This document shows positions 11,831 to 22,512 of a DNA stretch of 64,000 nt, in pieces. Position 1 is the first letter of the stretch. Each line of letters opens with the position of its first letter. The position numbers and the translations under genes were made by a program. The notes under the pieces are model-generated. The model was given only the letters and a program-made list of their open reading frames with translations. It was not told the origin of the DNA and made no database searches. Source of the DNA: Zopfochytrium polystomum. Taxonomy: Eukaryota > Chytridiomycota > Chytridiomycetes > Chytridiales > Chytridiaceae. The stretch covers positions 62,001-126,000 of the forward strand of contig JAIVFJ010000057.1 of assembly GCA_025765615.1 (NCBI GenBank). Direction: 5' to 3'.

Positions 11831-12680
11831 AGTAGAAACACAGTCCCTGCTGGGCCCTCCTTGTTTTCTCCTCTTGGCTCAGAGGACCCTCAGGAAGTGT
11901 CTCAATTGCATCCACTTGCATGGATTCAGGAACTGTAAGAGCTTGAGGGACTGGGGTAGGTCTTGATGTAGTTCCTACTTGTCCTTGCTTCAACCTCTTG
12001 GGGTAGAGTCTGTTGTCAATCTTGATGGCAAGGAGAATGTACTCTTCCAAGGTCTCAGGGATGTGCAGAGACTGGGAGAGCATGTCTTGGATAGACTCAT
12101 GGAGACCATCATGATACAGCTCCATCAGAGCTGCATCATTGTATCCAGAGTCTCTGGCTAGTTCCTTGAATTGGTTGGTGTAGGCCACACAAGATTGCTT
12201 TCCTTGCTTGATATGCTTGAGCTTGGATCTTGCTGTCCAAGATGCGTAGGGGTCACCAAAGGTAGCTTCCAGCCCTTCCCAGAGCTCTTGCAGGGTGGTG
12301 GGTGTGCTTGGGAGAGATCTGTACCATGATTGAGCTTGACCAGACAGGAGGGTGCTTGTGAAAAGAACCTTGACTTGCTCACTGGGAAATCTTGAAGGTT
12401 GGAGAAAGATGACATTCTCCACAGTGGCCATAAAGTTCCTGAGGTCTTTGGCCAGCCCAGTGAACTTGTCAGGGCTGGGAACCTTGGGCTCTCTTGCTTG
12501 GTTGGCTTGGGGCAGGGGAAGATCTTGTTGTTCTTGTTGGTGAAGTTGTTGTTGAAGCTGGTGCTGCTGGTGAAGGACTTGTTCTTGAAGTTGGTGTGTC
12601 TGTCTTGAAAGGGCTTGTAATTGGTCCATCAAGGCTTGGAAGGCAGTTGCATCAGGGAAGGTGTTCTTTGGGTCAGACAT
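11757..12680 (-). CDS. Gypsy Gag polyprotein
   Basis: Open frame of 307 residues starting MSDPKNTFPD. The N-terminal 70 residues are Gln/His-rich and likely coiled-coil. The central part has the retrotransposon Gag signature (KFTG near residue 75, then a region with AQSWYRSL and LWEGLEATFGDPYA). The C-terminus carries one CCHC zinc knuckle, CFYCGSKEHAVKDC, at about residues 281-294. Gag would form the particle and bind RNA. The frame is intact, but the element lacks RT, so any activity would need a helper. Confidence 0.85.
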   Translation of the reverse strand: MSDPKNTFPDATAFQALMDQLQALSRQTHQLQEQVLHQQHQLQQQLHQQEQQDLPLPQANQAREPKVPSPDKFTGLAKDLRNFMATVENVIFLQPSRFPSEQVKVLFTSTLLSGQAQSWYRSLPSTPTTLQELWEGLEATFGDPYASWTARSKLKHIKQGKQSCVAYTNQFKELARDSGYNDAALMELYHDGLHESIQDMLSQSLHIPETLEEYILLAIKIDNRLYPKRLKQGQVGTTSRPTPVPQALTVPESMQVDAIETLPEGPLSQEEKTRRAQQGLCFYCGSKEHAVKDCPRKKHPNSQVQAH

Positions 12681-13067
12681 GATGGCAGAGAGTAGTAGGA
12701 GAGGGTGAAGTGAATTATGATGTCAGGAACATGGCAGGACAAGGCAAGGCAGACAAGGAACTGAGAGGAGTGGTGATTGTATTGGAAACAATAATTCACT
12801 TGAGGGATGGGACAGGTCCCCCATCCCCCTTTTATACCTTTTGAGAGTCTTCCTTGTCAAGTCTCAAAGAAAGTTCCAGAAAGAGCAATTAGTAATACAA
12901 TGATACCAATGATACCAATGATACCAATGACAACAAGACAAGTCAGGAAAGCAAAGAAGGTTCCAGAAGGTTCCACAAGGTTCCATGAAGGAATGTTCTA
13001 GAAGGTTCCAGAGGTATTGGCTTCAGCTGGAAGATATTCCAGTTTGTTCGCTTGTGTAGTATTTCAG

Positions 13068-13316
13068 CATGGCATATCGGCAATGGAAGAACTGTTGTCC
13101 TCTGTGACAAGGGTTTCAGCATCAGACCCATTACCAGGGTCTTCTTCTGCCTCCTCAAAGAGACAGAAAGCATCCTTGACTGGGAGAGGTGGAGCCTCAG
13201 AGATGTCTTCCACTAGTTCAACATCAAAGGAATCAGGGGCCGCCTCAGCATACAGGCCAGAGGTATTTACAACTCCATATATGAGGTTCGAGGCTGCCAA
13301 AAACCTCTTCAGGTCA
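13068..13316 (-). other. Unidentified open frame, possible exon
   Basis: The minus strand holds an open stretch of about 80 residues with an acidic, non-repetitive composition ending SSSIADMPC. It looks more like real coding sequence than the CT-rich repeat just upstream, but no family is recognised. It could be the last exon of a host gene or an orphaned element piece. Confidence 0.35.
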
Positions 13317-13364
13317 CGTGCTGCGCATCCCTTCCGCATCCGTTTCCAAGGAAGAAAAGAGGAG

Positions 13365-13700
13365 AACGAGAGAGAGAGACAGACATGTGAGAAAGAGGGA
13401 GAGAGAGAGCGAGCGACAGAGAGAGACAGAGAGAGCACGGTAGAGGTGAGAGAGACAGAGACATGTGTAGAGAGAGGGAGGGAGAGGCAGCGAGAGAGAG
13501 AGCGAGACAGAGAGAGTGAGAGAGAGCGACGATGAGAGGAACTGGAGACGCAACATTCCTTACACATCCGCATTGTTTGTCTGTTCGCTCTCCTTGGCTG
13601 CTCGCCGTCCCCGAACCTTCCCTCAAGCTCCAACTCTCAGTGCGCCTCCTTGCCCCTTTCCCCTCCCTACCTCACACACACACACACACACACACACCCC
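13365..13700. repeat. GA-rich and CA microsatellites in the Galpha 5' flank
   Basis: An impure (GA)n tract covers about 13365-13535, and a (CA)n tract of about 11 units lies at 13674-13697, just upstream of the Galpha start. Between them is a CT-rich stretch typical of fungal promoters. Confidence 0.7.
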
Positions 13701-13758
13701 TCCCCTTGTACTCGATCCATCCTTCCATCATCTATCTCTCGTCGACCTAGAGAAGTAG

Positions 13759-15679
13759 ATGGGCAACTGCCTGTCTTCGTCCTCTTCTGGGGAGCTGGGT
13801 GATTCCCAGCTGCCTCTCGACCGGCTCGATCGCGGAAGTAGTAGCAGCAGTAGCAGCAGCAGCATCAGTAGGGGCGATCTGGCTGCGGCAAGGCGCAGCA
13901 AGGCCATCGATCAGCAGATTAAAGCGGATGCCAACAAGAACAAGGACACCCTCAAGCTTCTTCTTCTAGGTGACGACCCATGCTCTTCTCATCCGAACTT
14001 GCCCTGGCGATCGAACGGATTGATCCTCATTCGGTCGCAGAGATCGTTGTTAACAGAGTATTTTTCCTGTCATAGGATCTGGCGAGTCTGGCAAATCCAC
14101 AATTTTGAAGCAGATCAAACTCATTCACGGGGTTGGATTCTCACAGGAGGAACGGTTAATGTTCATCCCGGCCATTCTTGCGAACATCATCTCATCATCT
14201 GCGGCCCTGGTGAATGCGATGGATGCACTAAGAATACCTTATGGCTTTGATCCAGCAATTCATACCGCCATGGTTCCCCCGGACGATACGACGTCTCCAC
14301 CGCGATCGTCTACATCGTCCCACCCCAAGGTATCTCTCGAGGGTGTCGTTAGGCACAGACAAGACCGACCAGCACGGGCTGCCCGTGCTGCGTACGACGC
14401 TCTCATCGCTTCAACATCATCTTCGGCGGCATACAGTAGCAATGGCCCTCCTTCTGCCGGATCCACCACCCCGCTTGTTCTCAAATTCAATTCATCGTCA
14501 CCCTCTCCATCACCCATTCCACCATCACCAACTGTCGCGGATGGCTTTTTCGGCAGCGGAGCTGGCCCAGTGATCCCTCAGGATGTACTGAGCTCCTCCA
14601 TCAGCGGGCATGGAATGATTGTTCCACCAGCAATCACTCCCAGCTCCCGCGCGGCGGCGGAGGCCTCCCTTCTGATTAAATCGTCTCCATCGTCGTTCGG
14701 AGAAAAAGAATACATTTCCCCAGCGGTTGTCGACGCCATCAAAACTATTTGGGCGGATCCTGGTATTAGATATTGCTATTCCCGATCCAATGAATTCCAG
14801 CTCATCGACTCAGCGGCGTAGTAAGTCTATGATCTTCACTCTTTTTTTGTACGCCTCTCAGCAAACATAGGGTAACTCTTTGAAACAGTTATTTTAGCGA
14901 TATATCTCGCTTTTGTAGCCCCACCTTCGTACCCAATGATCAAGACATTCTATCTGCGCGAGTTATGACGACAACCATTACGGAGAATCAGTTTGTCGTT
15001 GATGGCGCCACATTTAGAATATTCGACGTTGGCGGGCAGCGATCTGAGAGGAAAAAGTGGGCTCCCTACTTTGATGACGTTGCGGCCATTATCTTTGTTG
15101 CCGCCATAAGCGCTTACGATCAGACTTGTTATGAGGACAATTCCACAAACCGGGGTGAGTTTCTCAGTCTCCCGTTCGTGGTATGAAGAGGGCTGACAAG
15201 TTTTCTCTTGAAGTGATCGAGTCGTTAAATTTGTTTGAATCCATATGCAATCATCCGCTATTTCGGAACACGTCCATGGTGCTTTTTCTGAATAAAATTG
15301 ATCTGTTCAAGAAAAAGCTGGCCGTGGCACGAGTGCGGGATTACTTTCCCTCCTATCTGGGTGAGCAAATTTTGATTCTCGGAACTGCAAAACGTTGGGT
15401 GAGCTCACTTTCCGGTCGGACTTGTATTGTAGGCAAGAACCTATACGAGCCCGCGTCAGAATACTTCGCATCACGCTTTATCGCACTTAATAAGAATATA
15501 GAGAGAAAAATTTACGTTCACTTCACCTGGGCGACGGACACGAAGCAAATTCGGGTCGTCTTGGTGACGGTAAACACTATTATTTTAAGGTATGAATTGC
15601 CAGCCAGCTCTAAAAAAAGTATCCCGAAGTGCTAAGTTCAACACCATTCAGGTCAAATCTTGACGACGCAGGCCTGTAA
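13759..15679 (+). CDS. Heterotrimeric G protein alpha subunit with a large helical-domain insert
   Basis: Six exons (13759-13969, 14076-14820, 14889-15154, 15214-15360, 15433-15589, 15652-15679) give exactly 517 codons plus TAA. MGNC at the N-terminus is the myristoylation/palmitoylation motif. The P-loop is split by intron 1 (GSGESGKS). Also present are RYCYSRSNEFQL, switch I arginine in ARVMTTTI, switch II DVGGQRSERKKW, base-binding NKID and an ATDT motif corresponding to TCAT. The C-terminus, NLDDAGL, is typical for receptor contact and appears only if the last short intron is spliced. Usual Galpha length is about 350; a Ser/Pro-rich block of about 150 residues (roughly 135-285) interrupts the helical domain, as a shorter insert does in yeast Gpa1. 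It is expected at the plasma membrane as a GTPase switch. Confidence 0.95.
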
Positions 15680-16442
15680 CGGCAGGCCCTGGCAGTTATC
15701 CTATCTCGTTCTCGGAAACGCCTGCCGCGTTCGCTGTCGAGCTCTCGGTCTTCATGACTCAGAATCGCTTCGAACTCAAACCTGAACCGTTGATGGACCC
15801 ATTACCACGATTCGATTCACCTTCATTACTTGACCACAAGCTATCTCTTTCAGATCATTGTATAATTGTGCCCTATACGACCGAAAAACCAAAGTGTGTC
15901 GCATAAAAATAGTTTGGCTCCCCTTGAAATGCGTTTGTCGTTCGCATTGAATGCAAACCTATCTCTTCTATCTCCCTATGCTCCCACGCTCTGATATTCC
16001 AATTGTATTCGCCCATGATCGTTTTGTCGGTCGTTTAATGCTGGCCACTCCTTTTTTTCTTTCGTTGCTTGTGTGAGGCGCCGTCCTCTTTATTGCTTTC
16101 TAGCCCATGTTCTGCGGCGTTTCGTTTTTTCTCTTTCGATCCAAATCCCACTCCGACATCTCGGAGGTGGGTCTTTTTTTGTTTGTTCAGGATTGTGTGT
16201 GGCTGTCCGTTAAATTCTGAGGGCTGCTGCCTCTTTCATCGGCAATCCTTGTCCAATCTACACTCCGCATTGCATTACGGTCTTCTAGCAAAGCGCTGGG
16301 TTCCTTCGTCGGTGCCCACAAGTGAGTAGAAACAACAAAGAAGGAGTTACGTGAGATACCGGAGCAGCGAGAAAGAAAGAAGAAGTCGAAGGGGAACTTC
16401 TAGCACTGGCAGTCCCCAAGATACAAAAGAAAATTGGGAAAA
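15680..16442. other. Galpha-ORC3 intergenic region
   Basis: Holds the Galpha 3' flank and the ORC3 5' flank, with several T-rich runs. No extra gene recognised. Confidence 0.6.
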
Positions 16443-19400
16443 ATGTCCTTGTCGGACACTACCGGTCTTGTCGAGGTCTGCAGTTTCGGACTAAGTACCC
16501 AAAGTGCCCACAACACACACGCTAACTCAATTAGCCCGTTTGATACAGGCATCCATCCTCGAGCTTCCGTCCGACTACTCCGACCCGTCTGTTCACGCCG
16601 CCTCTCTCCGATCGCCGGCATCGACTGCATCACAACACGCGCGCACGAGGAAGCGGCGGCGGCGCACGAACACCAACGCCATCGCAGGGTCTGGATCGCC
16701 CCCAGCTGCGAAGGGGCAATTGCTGAGTACGTTGTCATGGTTGCAGCCGATCCAGGGCCTCCGCCCTCCTTTACTTCCGCACACCAACCTCCTGTGCGCC
16801 GACCCTTCGCTGCAGTGAAACCCTTTGTTGAAATAGACGTTCTGTTTCGCACAGATTGCTTTCCACCGGTCTTGCAACCCACATGCGAAGCGAACCCTGA
16901 ATTCACAAAATTCAGCGACGCGTCCGACGACTCACGCTTTGGCGCCCTTCGAATGACCCTTTTTGAACAAGAGTGGCGGGCCATCAGCGAGATCATAGAA
17001 GTAAGTTCATTTGGCTAATCATCCTCGTGCATTCGCGGGCTCTCCATGCGAAACTTATTCCGCTGACACTCCCGTCCGAAAAATTATGCAGGCGTGCATT
17101 GCTCGCGAAAATGAAGCTGCGGTCCTGTCCATCTCCAACTTTGTTGAGAGTATTTCGTTTGAACCTGACGGGTACGGCGCGGACAGATCTGTTAGCCCAA
17201 CGGCTACACTTTCTTATGGGGCTTTGCACCAGGCATGCAAAAAGAACTTTGGTTGATGTTCCCGCTGCTCTTGTTCTCGGAGGTACAAGGGCTGGTGTCT
17301 ACGGGTTGTGGGACTCACTTAATTATTGCTCAGGAATGAACTCGGCGGATAATTCTCAAGTTTTCAAAACACTGCTTAACCACCTCCGCTCCACAACGGA
17401 GACTTTCGTCGCTCAGTTGAACCCACTGGTTTGCAACGATATCGCAAGTATGATCAAGGCTATGGTTCGACAGTTGACCTCGCAGGGTGAACCCGACGCG
17501 GCGGCTGGCACCGACGAGGTATGATTTGTTCTTCATAACGTACCCGATATCCAATGACATGATTTGTTTGTACAGAGTGAAACTGAAGCAGTGAACGAGA
17601 AAAGGGTTTGCATCTTCTCCGTTCTCCTTCAGCTATTCTAACTGGAAGACATTCCAGCTTCCCAAACGCGCGGGCGACATGAAATATTTGAGACAATGGT
17701 TCGATGGGGTCAGCACGACAAGCGCAAGGCTGGTGGTGCTTCTTCACGATTTCGAACAAATCCCCTCCTCCGTTTTCGACGATTTCGTTCGAATCTGCAG
17801 GCAAATTTGTTTTGCGCTGTTTCACTTCATGGCGTTGTCTCCGTCCTAACTTCACTTTCAGTGCTAACAGATCGCACGTCCCCCTTGTTCTTCTTCTCGG
17901 TCTGTCGACGTCATTTGAGCTGTTTCATCAGGCGGTTTCTCGCCGAACACTGTCGCTGTTGCAATGCAGGAAGTTTTCGCTGTCAACATCGAGCCAGTGC
18001 GTCGAGGCAATCATTAACGAGGTAAGTAAACCGCCCCCCCGGCCCCCCCCCCCCCCCCCCCCCCTCTCCCCGTCCCTCTACCCTTGCCAATCACCTATTT
18101 CGTTCTAACAGTTTAAACCTCGTGCCTCCTTCAAGCTATTACTTACAAGAAAATTGGGAGTGAAGCTATCACACTCAACATTCCACCTGCTTTTCGATGA
18201 AGGATTTCAGAAAAGTCACCGGTCTCTCGCACCGCTAATTGCGGGGTTTGAGGTGATGGAATATAATGGATCTTTCAATCGTTGAAGCTGACATTTTTCG
18301 CGCAGTATGCCACTCTTGCTCATTTCTACCGAAATCCTCTAAGCATCTTCGCCACTTTTGGATCGTCGGAAAATGACCTTCGTGAAATACGCTCAATACT
18401 TGACGAATTTCCCATAATGTTTGAGTGGTTGAGGTCAAGTCCATCTTTTCGACAGTATGTTCACAAGAGCCTGCCGTGAATCCTTCTGAATCTCATTTGG
18501 CCCGTCTCAAGACACATTGACAACCTAATCCTTTCGGGACATTTAACCGCCGCCAAGGACCTATTGACAGAGGACGATGCTCTCATGGATCTTCTTTTCT
18601 CTTCCATCCACGATTGCCAACACCAGTCTGCAGTGAACAATGGGATTTTCCGGATTACCCAAGCAACACTCGCATTTTTCAAGAGACCTCCCCTTGCTGC
18701 CTCAAGGATGTATACTTGCGCTGTCAGGCACGAAAACCTGACCACTTACGGCTTCATGGACGATATTTCGAAGCAGATTAGGTGCGTAGCAACTATCAAA
18801 TGAACCTGTATCTGACCAGTATTTACGGTTGGCCGGCTTTAACAAACAGAACAGGAAGAAATCCGAGAAAGCTTCTTCGGCTGTTGCTGGTGTGGGTGGA
18901 ATTACTGAAGGAAATAGCGGTTGACGACACGGCAGGAGTCCTAACAGATCTGGGAAAATTAGTCAGTCGAGTTCAAGAGAGCCTAGGTAGAAAATCATAC
19001 GAACCTCTTTGCAGCCCTAGCTGGAGCGCCGTGCTGACCAACCTGAAGAGAAGGACCAATTTTCCGAAAGCGAATCAGATGAAGACCAGCTCATGTTCCG
19101 AAATCAATCGCAGGCTTCTCCCGTCCTTCGGGTGAGGAAGGAACGAACCACTCGAGTCGCGCAGCTCTTGAAACCGATCACGCTCACGGGGTTGGACGGA
19201 TGGTCGTTTGAGGCGGAGCAGATTTTTCGCCGCTTGCTCGAGTACGTTTGCTGTTTTCCCTCTGGTTCGATTCGTAATCAGAGATCGTTAAACGACAGCA
19301 CCAAGTTTCGACAGCTTCACAAGCTTCCCTTCTGCGAAATCTACCAGTTTGGAGATTGGAAGCATTTGAAGAGGGTAACTTTGTTCTCCTTCTATTTGGA

Positions 19401-19861
19401 CGTTCGCTTAGTGACCCTTTCCCAGAGCTTCATGCCGCAGCCCCGTGCCGTGGTAAAAATTGCACTCCAATCCCCAAAGCTTTACCTGGGATGCTCGCGC
19501 TGCGGAGCTGACCCTCGTACCTCTGACTGCGAATCGGAGGATATAAGCCTGGTGTACTGTCTGCACTTGGAGTGCGGGCATCTAATCAATCTTTACGATT
19601 TGCTCACATCCTTTTCGCTGATTGTCAAATCCCGCTCCCCGAACACTCCGGACGTTGAGATCCAGTTGAGCCTTTTTATTCGTTTTTTTTGGGATGGGGG
19701 TTTTGTTTAGTGGTCAGATAATCTAAAGGAGCGCCGGGCCGCTTGCTTGCAGGGCACGGTTTGTCAAGGCCGTCGCGGAACTGGAATTTCTTGGGTTTGT
19801 CAAGCAGACTTCACGAAAAACGGACCACTTGCAGCGCCTCACCTGGTCCAGCATACTGTGA
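16443..19861 (+). CDS. ORC3: Origin recognition complex subunit 3
   Basis: About 14 exons. Firm ones are 16443-17000, 17092-17171, 17233-17282, 17334-17518, 17862-18021, 18112-18252, 18306-18454, 18512-18781, 19426-19664 and 19753-19861. Landmarks of ORC3 in order: [90 protein letters not shown] and the C-terminal [19 protein letters not shown] with LTW. ORC3 is a core subunit of the complex that marks replication origins. An acidic linker (SESESDEDQ) sits near 19070. One intron uses a GC donor (17801) and another contains a long C run. Junctions near 17606-17661 and 18987-19020 are not fully resolved. Identification is firm; the exact protein is not. Confidence 0.9.
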
Positions 19862-20011
19862 CGGACTGACTGACGTACAACAGGCAAACCCTCCCTCCCA
19901 TTACACATTTATTTTGAGGGGAGATGTCGTCTAGCGCTGGAAGGCGATTCATTTTGTGACTTTCTGATGGAGAAACGCGATGTCGTTAGCTTGGACTTGC
20001 CATGAGGAGAG

Positions 20012-20043
<32 letters not shown>

Positions 20044-20428
20044 ATAAATCTATAAACGGGGGTGAAATGAAAGCTTTCCCCGACCACGGATCGAGGAGGT
20101 ACGTTTTTCTCCCTTCGTTTTTCCATGTTTCATCAAGGAAGAAAAAAAAAGTGCTTTATACCAAACAAAAGAAAAGGAACAAAAAAAAAAAAGGAGGGAG
20201 TACCAACTTAACATGGACCTGGTCTCGAAAACGAGGTGTGAGAAGTGCAATCCTTGAAGGGTAAGAAGGAAAGGGGCAGAAGGTCAATGGCGCCAGGAAA
20301 ACAAGGTAGGGGAAGAGCTGAAAAACATAGAAAGAAGGTACGACGAAAACAAATCCAAGAGGAGAGATGAAGTTTCAGCACAAAGATTGAAAACGAGGGG
20401 TGAAACCAAGAGGAAGAGAGGACTCTGG

Positions 20429-20463
<35 letters not shown>

Positions 20464-20699
20464 GCGCGCCGAACTGGTGAGGAAAGATGTCAGCTGTATA
20501 GTGCATGAGGTAGCCGTTGGGAACGAGAACAAAAAAAGAAAAATAGATACGTTGTGATTCGCGAGCGGGTTTGGGGAAAAGACTTAAAGACAGCATACCA
20601 ACAAGAAATGGGGTGCTGGCTCCCGCTTTGTTCGCTTCGTCGCGCCTCAGCTCCCAAACCTTTGTTTGATGCGTTGCAGGTGTTTTTATCATCCCCGAT
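19862..20699. repeat. Intergenic region with long homopolymers
   Basis: Between the ORC3 stop and the last exon of the minus-strand PH gene. It contains an A run of about 30 at 20010-20041, shorter A-rich runs at 20142-20195 and a G run of about 32 at 20430-20461. It must serve as the 3' ends of two convergent genes. No other feature is seen. Confidence 0.7.
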
Positions 20700-22475
20700 T
20701 CACCATTCCATCTTGTCCTTCTTCTCGGAGGCGTCCAAAAGCGACAGGGCAGTCTCTACTACGTCTTTGGACCCTGGAATTCCCCGCCGCACCGCCGCAC
20801 CGGGGCCCGCACCGGGGACCGTCCGGACCGCCGCCGCACCCGTCGACGGGGCGAAAGGCGGCGACATGGATGCAGGGGATCCGCCTATCACGACAGCACC
20901 CAACGGAACAGCCGAGGCGGCCGAGGTCCACGAGTCCCGCGGGAGGTTCAGCGGGGCGCTACTACCCGGCGAGGACAGCAGCGAAGGGTGCGACAAAGAC
21001 GACGACGAGGAGGAGGCGGACGGCGGGGTCGCGTCGGACTTCGTCTGCAGCGGGTGCTGCTGCTGCTGCTGCTGCTGTGGTGGCGGCTGTTGCTGTTGGG
21101 AAGCGGCTGGGGGGGGCCCGGACGGAGGAGATTTCTCCGGCTTCTCGGGTGAGACGCGGCGCGGCGCCATCATGGTGAGGAGTGAGGTTTCGTTTCGCAG
21201 GAGGACGGAGCCGTGGGGGCCCGCGGAGGGTGCGGACGATCCAAGTGGCGTTGGCGGCGGCGGCGGCAGTGGTTGCGTCGGAGCGGGGTGTTTGGGTATC
21301 GTGTACTTTGGTGCGGAGCCGGAGCTTGCGGACCTCTGCCGAAAGAGTGGGTTTTGCTGACGCTGGAGCTGCTGCGCCTTGTACATTTGCTCTAGCTCGC
21401 GGATCTGGACTTGATACTGCATGGCCTCAATTGGCGGTTGCACGGAGGGAACTGGACCGCGTGGCGACAGAATGCCTGATACGGCGTTGTGCTGTTTTCA
21501 AATAATGAAGGCGGGTTTGTTGAGTAGCGGCTCCCACCTTTGAAGGTGACGCAAACACAATACATACGTTTTCTCCAATGCGTACTGATCCATGTGGTGG
21601 ATAAACCATCCCAGACTGAGACTGCAGAGGCGTTGGTGGAATCAATGTGCCAGCAGTTGTCGCACGGCGGGTCAAAGTGACAGACGAGTTCATTGCATGG
21701 TACACAGAAGGGGGGGTGGGAGGCATAGGTTTGTCCTGATACTTGGGCACGCTGAAAGCGGAGTTTGTGCCGAAACCCCCTTGGTGTTGACCAGACATCC
21801 TCGGATCATAAACACCGTTAGCGCTGAGCATGCTTACGTCATAGGAGGGATATCCGGACTGCTGGAACGATGCAGAGCGTGCAAAAGCTGGCTGCTGGAC
21901 CGGCAGGGGCGGTAAGGCGGTGTTTGGAGCTGGAAACGGAGCAGGAGACATTTCGGGTGTCCGCGCAGCTGAAGGTGGTCTTTGCGGCAATCGCTGCTGT
22001 GCGTCGGGATGTGGAGGCAGGGCAGCGTTTGGGGACGACAACTGTGGGGGCGATACAAACTCGGCGCTCGACTGCAGGTAGTTACGGAGAGCAGACAAGC
22101 TTCCGAATTGCTGTTGCTGTGATTGTTGTTCAAAGAGACTCTGCTGCTGCTGGTAAGGACTCGCGGGTGGCATCGGCGGCAACGCAGACATCGGCGTAGT
22201 TAAGGCAGGACCAAAAATCTGGGAGCCTGGTGAGCCGGGTGCGGGATTGTTTGCAATAGACTGGCTGACGACTTTCGGCGACCTACTGCTGACGAGTGAG
22301 CTCGGGGATGTGGACCGCTCTCCAAACCACGGGAAGCTCAACAACTCTCCGTATCCTGGAGTTCTACCGCCTCCTGTCTTTTGGTGTTCCTGCAAGAGCT
22401 GCTCAATGGCTTTCATCATCGCTGCTCGGCTGGTGGGCTTCTGTGGAGATGAAGATGACTTTCAGCCCACCGCAG

Positions 22476-22512
<37 letters not shown>

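Larger units (their letters stand above)
10425..13014 (-). mobile_element. Internally deleted Ty3/gypsy element (copy G)
   Basis: Minus-strand gypsy remnant. In sense order it has a probable LTR or leader at about 13014-12690 (TATAAAAG on the minus strand at 12829-12836), Gag 12680-11757, protease pieces about 11830-11283, a degenerate minisatellite, and the integrase zinc-binding module and start of the catalytic core about 10844-10425. Reverse transcriptase and RNase H, normally between protease and integrase, are missing, so it is a deletion derivative. It abuts the copia gag fragment at 10425. Confidence 0.82.

Noticed and set aside
18477..18479. Reassigned TGA codon (alternative genetic code)
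   Set aside because: TGA ends the GPX, Gag and ORC3 frames normally, and the ORC3 case is explained by a short intron.
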